Program-made: the position numbers and the translations under genes
In this document: piece after piece, positions 15,005 to 19,278 of the stretch
Layout of the letters: every line of letters starts with the position of its first letter
How positions within the stretch are numbered: position 1 is the stretch's first letter
Assembly (NCBI GenBank): GCA_036881805.1
Contig: JBAJNK010000062.1
Span: forward strand, 1 to 19,278
DNA from: JANQLC01 sp036881805
GTDB lineage: Bacteria; Bacteroidota; Bacteroidia; Flavobacteriales; JANQLC01
Length of the DNA stretch: 19,278 nucleotides
Direction: 5' to 3'
The notes under the pieces: generated by a model
The model's input: the letters and a program-made list of their open reading frames with translations, nothing else
Database searches by the model: none
What the model was told of the DNA's origin: nothing

Positions 15005-17425
15005 ATGAAAATATCTTACAACTGGCTCAAAACATTTGTCGACATCGACCACAGCCTGGTAGAGATCACCGACATGCTGACGGACTTGGGTCTCGAAGTA
15101 GCTGCCGTGATACCCTTTGAATCCATTCCGGGTAGTCTAAGAGGGCTGGTCGTGGGTAAGGTGAAATCGGTTGGGCAACACCCGAACGCCGATCGACTCA
15201 GGTGCACCCGAGTGAATGTGGGCGGGGGTACCGAACTGCAAATCGTATGCGGTGCACCCGACGTGGCCGAAGGACAAACCGTCGCCGTAGCCCCTCCAGG
15301 CAGCCGCTTATGCGACAGCGCGGGAAAATGTTTCGACGTGGAGAATCGCAAACTGCGCGGTGTGCTTTCCGAAGGTATGATCTGTGCCGGAGATGAAATC
15401 GGACTCAGTGCAAGCTGCGACGGCATTTTGGTCTTGGACGATAGGTACTGTGCCGGCACACCCCTCTGCGACGTCTTTCAGCCGGAAACGGATACCACCA
15501 TCGAAATCGAGCTGACCCCCAATCGAGCGGATGCCATGTCCCACTGGGGTGTGGCGCGCGACTTAAACGCTCGCTTTCAGCTCCACGGCGAAAAGACACA
15601 AGTGCGCCAACCCAGCATAAAGGCTTACCGACGAGATCAGGACGAACGCCCCATAAAAATAACGGTAGCCGATGCCGCCCCGGTGCCGCGCTATGCCGGT
15701 GTGACACTGTCCGACTTGCGGGTAAAACCCGCCCCCAAATGGTTGCAAAACCGACTAAAAGCCATTGGCTTAACACCGGTTAACAATGTGGTAGATGTGA
15801 CCAACTATGTTTTACACGGGCTGGGACAGCCCTTGCATGCCTATGACTACCATGCGATTGGCGGTGGCGAAATACGCGTGACAAACGCAGTCGAAAATAC
15901 CGAATTGGTTACGCTGGACGGGATCACCCGAAAGCTAAGCGCCGAAGACCTGCTGATTTGCGATGCTAAAAAACCGATGGGGATCGCCGGTGTAATAGGC
16001 GGCTGGCACAGCCGCGTGACGACTGAAACGACTAAAATATTCCTGGAAAGCGCGTATTTCGACCCGATTTCCATACGAAAGACGGCGAGACGGCACGGCT
16101 TGCATACCGATGCTTCGTTCCGTTTCGAACGCGGTATCGATCCGAGTCAAACCCTTTACGCCTTGCAGTACGCGGCACTCTTGCTCGAGGAAACAGCCGG
16201 TGCCCAGGTAGCTGGAACCCTTTGCGACTACTACCCCAAGCCCATCCCCAATCACAGGGTTAGCATAAGCCTGAGCCGGATCGACCAACTGTTCGGCGAA
16301 CCGATTCCAAGGGAAACCATCAAACGAATCCTGTGCGCATTGGAAATTAAAATTCTAACTGAAGGGAAGGACCGACTGAAATTGGAAGTTCCGGCTTACC
16401 GCGTAGACGTGACGCGAGCGGCAGATGTAGCCGAAGAGATCTTGCGCGTGTACGGATACAACCGCATTTCGATTCCCAATACGTGTCACATCGCACTACC
16501 CCATCAGCGAGATAACACCGCAGTGCGCCAAGAACGCATGGCCGAGCAACTCGCCGCCCTCGGATTCCAGGAAATGATGGCGGTATCGCTCACCCATTCG
16601 GATTACAACGCTTATTCCACAGCGCTCTCCAAATCGGGTATGATCACCATCTCAAACCCGCTGAGCCGGGATTTGAACAGCCTGCGCCAAACCCTGATAT
16701 TCGGTGCACTCGAAGCGGTATCCCGAAATATAAAACACCAAAACCACCACTTGAAGCTGTTTGAATTCGGAAAGGTTTACAACCGATGCAAGGGCACATG
16801 GACTGAAGAACAGCGAATCGGCTTAACCCTTTGCGGCCAAAAAACGCCGGAATCCTGGTATGTGAAAGCCAGCCCTACGGATTTCTTCTACTTGAAGGGT
16901 TACCTGGAAGTTTTACTCGAGAAGTCCGGGATTGCAGCTGTAACATACCGATATGTAAAGAGCGATATTTTTTCTGAAGGCTTGCAGCTATTCACAGGGG
17001 AAAAGGCGATTGGCAATATGGGGGTTGTCCGCCCGAGCTTGTGCAAAAAGTTTGACGTGGCAGTACCGGTCTTTGCCGCTGAATTAAATTTGGAAGCACT
17101 CCGCCGGAACAAGAGCGAAATGCGGTTTGAACCCTTGCCCAAATATCCGGCGGTTTGCAGGGATTTGGCACTACTGCTGCCCGATGAAGCCGAATTTTCA
17201 GCAGTGGAACAAATCGCTTTTGAAACCGAGCGACAGCGGTTGCGCGCGGTAAACCTCTTCGATGTGTATCGCGGCAAAGGCTTACCGAAAGGCAAAAAAT
17301 CCTATGCGGTGCGTTTCACCTTTCAGGATGTACGGGCTACGCTAACCGACAAGCGGGTGGATGCCATAATGGCTAAGCTGGTACAGCGCTATGCGTCAAA
17401 GCTCCACGCAACGCTGCGGTCGTAA
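15005..17425 (+). CDS. pheT: Phenylalanine-tRNA ligase beta subunit
   Basis: Beta subunit of the alpha2-beta2 enzyme that charges tRNA-Phe; it supplies tRNA binding and editing of mischarged Tyr. 806 residues, normal length. It starts MKISYNWLKTFVDID. A tRNA-binding OB domain (about 40-150) contains VGKVKSVGQHPNADRL and VCGAPDV. The B3/B4 editing domain includes VNNVVDVTNYVLHGLGQPLHAYD. The B5 domain (about 400-475) ends in VDVTRAADVAEEILRVYGYN. A core region follows, then a C-terminal FDX-ACB domain (about 708-806) from FEPLPKYPAVCRDLAL. The frame is open back to 14906 within recG, but those residues have no homology pattern and ATG 15005 is the family start. pheS is not in this window, so the two subunits are encoded separately. 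Confidence 0.97.
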   Translation: MKISYNWLKTFVDIDHSLVEITDMLTDLGLEVAAVIPFESIPGSLRGLVVGKVKSVGQHPNADRLRCTRVNVGGGTELQIVCGAPDVAEGQTVAVAPPGSRLCDSAGKCFDVENRKLRGVLSEGMICAGDEIGLSASCDGILVLDDRYCAGTPLCDVFQPETDTTIEIELTPNRADAMSHWGVARDLNARFQLHGEKTQVRQPSIKAYRRDQDERPIKITVADAAPVPRYAGVTLSDLRVKPAPKWLQNRLKAIGLTPVNNVVDVTNYVLHGLGQPLHAYDYHAIGGGEIRVTNAVENTELVTLDGITRKLSAEDLLICDAKKPMGIAGVIGGWHSRVTTETTKIFLESAYFDPISIRKTARRHGLHTDASFRFERGIDPSQTLYALQYAALLLEETAGAQVAGTLCDYYPKPIPNHRVSISLSRIDQLFGEPIPRETIKRILCALEIKILTEGKDRLKLEVPAYRVDVTRAADVAEEILRVYGYNRISIPNTCHIALPHQRDNTAVRQERMAEQLAALGFQEMMAVSLTHSDYNAYSTALSKSGMITISNPLSRDLNSLRQTLIFGALEAVSRNIKHQNHHLKLFEFGKVYNRCKGTWTEEQRIGLTLCGQKTPESWYVKASPTDFFYLKGYLEVLLEKSGIAAVTYRYVKSDIFSEGLQLFTGEKAIGNMGVVRPSLCKKFDVAVPVFAAELNLEALRRNKSEMRFEPLPKYPAVCRDLALLLPDEAEFSAVEQIAFETERQRLRAVNLFDVYRGKGLPKGKKSYAVRFTFQDVRATLTDKRVDAIMAKLVQRYASKLHATLRS

Positions 17426-18254
17426 TGCGCCCAGCTGTACGGCATCCGGATCGATCGCCCCCAAAGTAAATCCAAGCCCTTCAAACACCACAGGGGCAAA
17501 AGAGCAAAAGTCTCCTTTTCATGCCAACACGCGGCGCAAACAAAAGCAAATTTCCTTTTTAAATTGTCATACACAGGCAAAGACAGAAAAATAGAACCAG
17601 CTTTCTATATGGGGCACCCCGGATAGAAAAATACCCCTTTTCAAATCGACCCGTAAGCATAAAAATAAGTCCCCCTTTTTCAAAGAGATCAAAAGCGAAA
17701 AACCCACTTTTAAACCCGCTATACAGGAAAATAACCCCCTTTTTAAACCGACTCACAAGACAAAACAACAAAGCCCAAGTCGCAAAAACTAAGACGCAAG
17801 CCCCGAGTTGCAAAAACCAAAGCCCAAAAACCCTTTTCAAATAAGACCCGCTTTTCAAACCATCACGACGAGCAAAAAATAAGGTTGGGGGCTCAAATCG
17901 CCCTTACAGAAACGAAAAAACAAGCCCCCTTTTTCAGATGTCCCATAGAAACATAAGGGGGTAAAACGAATTCCATCAAACTGAGGAAGGGTGAAAATGG
18001 GCGGAAACGCCAGTAATTACAATTAATACAGGCGAATGAGGCTGGATTAACCAAACAAAGACGAAATCCGATATAACCGCCATTTAATCGTAGGTTAATC
18101 GTCATTATGAGACGGTACGCACATGTCTTTTATCATTAACCGTCGTATAAACGCCATAAACGGGCTATCTCCTATAAATAAAGGCTTTAAAGCGCATCGA
18201 AACCACTAAATCGCAGCTCCAAAATGGTCTTTAAAGTATTTACCGATCGTCTTT
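17426..18254 (+). repeat. Repeat-rich non-coding block B downstream of pheT
   Basis: About 830 bp between pheT (plus) and the LRR gene (minus). Its left two thirds carry the same unit as block A, in the same orientation. Cores are near 17507-17520, 17628-17646, 17662-17684, 17698-17714, 17728-17748, 17826-17841, 17846-17859 and 17915-17937. Four neighbouring cores (17628-17748) are spaced about 32-36 bp, near three helical turns. A separate 24-bp imperfect pair lies at 17769-17792 and 17797-17820 (19 of 24 identical by eye). From about 17940 to 18254 the repeats stop, and I see only AT-rich sequence that would be the 3' flank of the LRR gene. No terminator is clear. Confidence 0.7.
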
Positions 18255-19277
18255 TTAATCGCAATGACCCTGCGGAGCCCATTCATAATCGTAAGTGTGA
18301 GCTGCGCATCTAGGACAATATCTAAAAGTGTAATTGGAGCATAGTGTATCTCCATTATTATTGTAAACCGCTACAGTAACCTTGGGCGTCTTTCTCTTTA
18401 TTTCCTTTATTTCCCTATAATCTTTTAATGCTTTGTTTATTTTCAGGATACGCAATCTATACCCTTGTTCGTTGGAATCGTAGTAGATTTCAAGCGGCTT
18501 ATCACGTTGGTTATAATCGTCATCATCGTAGGCGTACCGAAATCCAGTTACGTCTAAATAGTTCAGCTCGTTATGATAACACCACAGCTTTTTCAACTCG
18601 GTATTTTGACTCAAATCCAATCGACTTAAGTGATTAATCCGACAATCCAGTATCTGTAAGGCGTTGTTTTTGCTGACATCGAGATGAGTCAAATAGTTGC
18701 TAAGACAACTCAGTTCTTTCAATTGGTGATTCTCGCTCATATTTAGGGTCGTCAATATGTTTTCGGAGCAATTTAGGTGTTGCAATGCTTTAAAACTTTC
18801 GATTCCGCTTAAAGACTTTATATTCTTTCTACTCACGTCCAACTGCTCAGTCGTTCTTACAATCGGATCGTCGGGGTCCATTTGATCCGTTATTCGCCCC
18901 CGGATTGAAAAAGCCCTTTTAAACCTCTCTTGCAAAGTACGCTTTAAGTTATCATCAGGAATATCGACCAGCCGATCCCTGCACTTGCCAACAGCGGCTG
19001 CATCGGTATCGTAATCAGCAGAGAAATCGTAGTCGGTGCAGGTTTCCTCACCCTGATCATTGTAAACATGTACGGTCGCTTCAGGACTGCTCGTCTTTAC
19101 TTCATCGATCTCGTAATCGTCTCGTAAGACCTCATTTACCTTTAGGGTTTTCAAATGCTGCTCTTCCTCGTAATTACCATAGTAGATTTCAAATCTATGC
19201 CTGGTGGAATGGCTGGGGGTGATCCGAAATCCGGTTATGTCCAGATACTCCAGCCTATTCCGCTGGCACCGGAGTTG
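18255..19277 (-). CDS. Partial leucine-rich-repeat protein with duplicated modules (5' end beyond right edge)
   Basis: The minus-strand frame is open from the right edge to a stop at 18255-18257, giving 340 residues. A TTG at 19154 is only an internal codon, since matching repeat sequence continues upstream of it. A cap-like segment IPDDNLKRTL precedes about four LRRs of 21 residues with the pattern LxxLxCxxNxLxxLDxSxN (for example LKELSCLSNYLTHLDVSKN). The run ends in YLDVTGFR. A non-LRR tail follows: EIYY, then LKINKALKD, TVAVYNNNG and a C-Y-F segment. The same TGFR / EIYY / LKVNEVLRD / TVHVYNDQG tail is seen at the right edge, so the module LRR-tail occurs at least twice. The C terminus has CPRC and a final HCD. 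Such proteins usually bind other proteins; location is unknown because the N terminus is missing. Confidence 0.9.
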   Translation of the reverse strand, partial: QLRCQRNRLEYLDITGFRITPSHSTRHRFEIYYGNYEEEQHLKTLKVNEVLRDDYEIDEVKTSSPEATVHVYNDQGEETCTDYDFSADYDTDAAAVGKCRDRLVDIPDDNLKRTLQERFKRAFSIRGRITDQMDPDDPIVRTTEQLDVSRKNIKSLSGIESFKALQHLNCSENILTTLNMSENHQLKELSCLSNYLTHLDVSKNNALQILDCRINHLSRLDLSQNTELKKLWCYHNELNYLDVTGFRYAYDDDDYNQRDKPLEIYYDSNEQGYRLRILKINKALKDYREIKEIKRKTPKVTVAVYNNNGDTLCSNYTFRYCPRCAAHTYDYEWAPQGHCD

Positions 19278-19278
19278 T

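Noticed and set aside
17559..17858. Small minus-strand protein of 99 codons after pheT
   Set aside because: It overlaps five or more copies of the repeat core; aromatic and Cys-rich content reflects T-runs, not a membrane protein family.
18255..19154. LRR gene starting at TTG 19154
   Set aside because: The frame continues to the window edge and the residues upstream of the TTG match the second module, so the real start lies outside.

Overview
The window comes from a member of the Bacteroidota, most like the Sphingobacteriia/Cytophagia branch. Four things in the sequence point there. The gene order pdxJ / CBS-ACT protein / nadK / uppS / bamA / ompH / ompH / murI is one I associate with that phylum. 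The Nfu protein has two Nfu_N domains. The start regions carry TAnnTTTG -7 boxes and A-rich leaders rather than Shine-Dalgarno sites. The leucine-rich repeats (LRRs) are of the Cys/Asn ladder type common in this phylum. The genus cannot be named from the sequence alone.

Layout. Positions 1-915 (minus strand) hold the 5' part of an unnamed PIN-like protein that runs off the left edge. Positions 1055-1837 (minus) encode a YbfF-type alpha/beta hydrolase, followed by about 415 bp with no convincing gene. Positions 2253-2978 (minus) encode PdxJ. An 81-bp divergent promoter region separates PdxJ from a long plus-strand run: CBS-ACT protein, NadK, UppS, BamA, two Skp/OmpH chaperones, MurI, an unnamed two-helix membrane protein, and an Nfu iron-sulfur carrier (to 11779). 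About 1 kb of non-coding, repeat-rich DNA (11780-12804) follows. RecG (12819-14924) and PheT (15005-17425) come next, then a second repeat-rich non-coding block (17426-18254). The window closes with the 3' part of a minus-strand LRR protein (18255-19277) that runs off the right edge.

How the genes work together. The central run is an envelope-building neighbourhood. UppS makes the undecaprenyl carrier lipid, MurI makes D-glutamate for peptidoglycan, BamA inserts outer-membrane barrels, and the two Skp-like proteins chaperone barrel precursors across the periplasm. NadK, PdxJ and Nfu supply cofactors (NADP, pyridoxal phosphate, Fe-S). RecG and PheT are housekeeping genes for DNA repair and translation.

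No complete defence system, mobile element, CRISPR array, tRNA or rRNA is visible. The least explained part is the pair of repeat-rich blocks on either side of recG-pheT. Both carry diverged copies of the same roughly 40-bp unit in the same orientation (A-run, C-run, T-run, then a CAAA..GAC..CACA..AGG tail). One 76-bp segment containing it has been tandemly duplicated.
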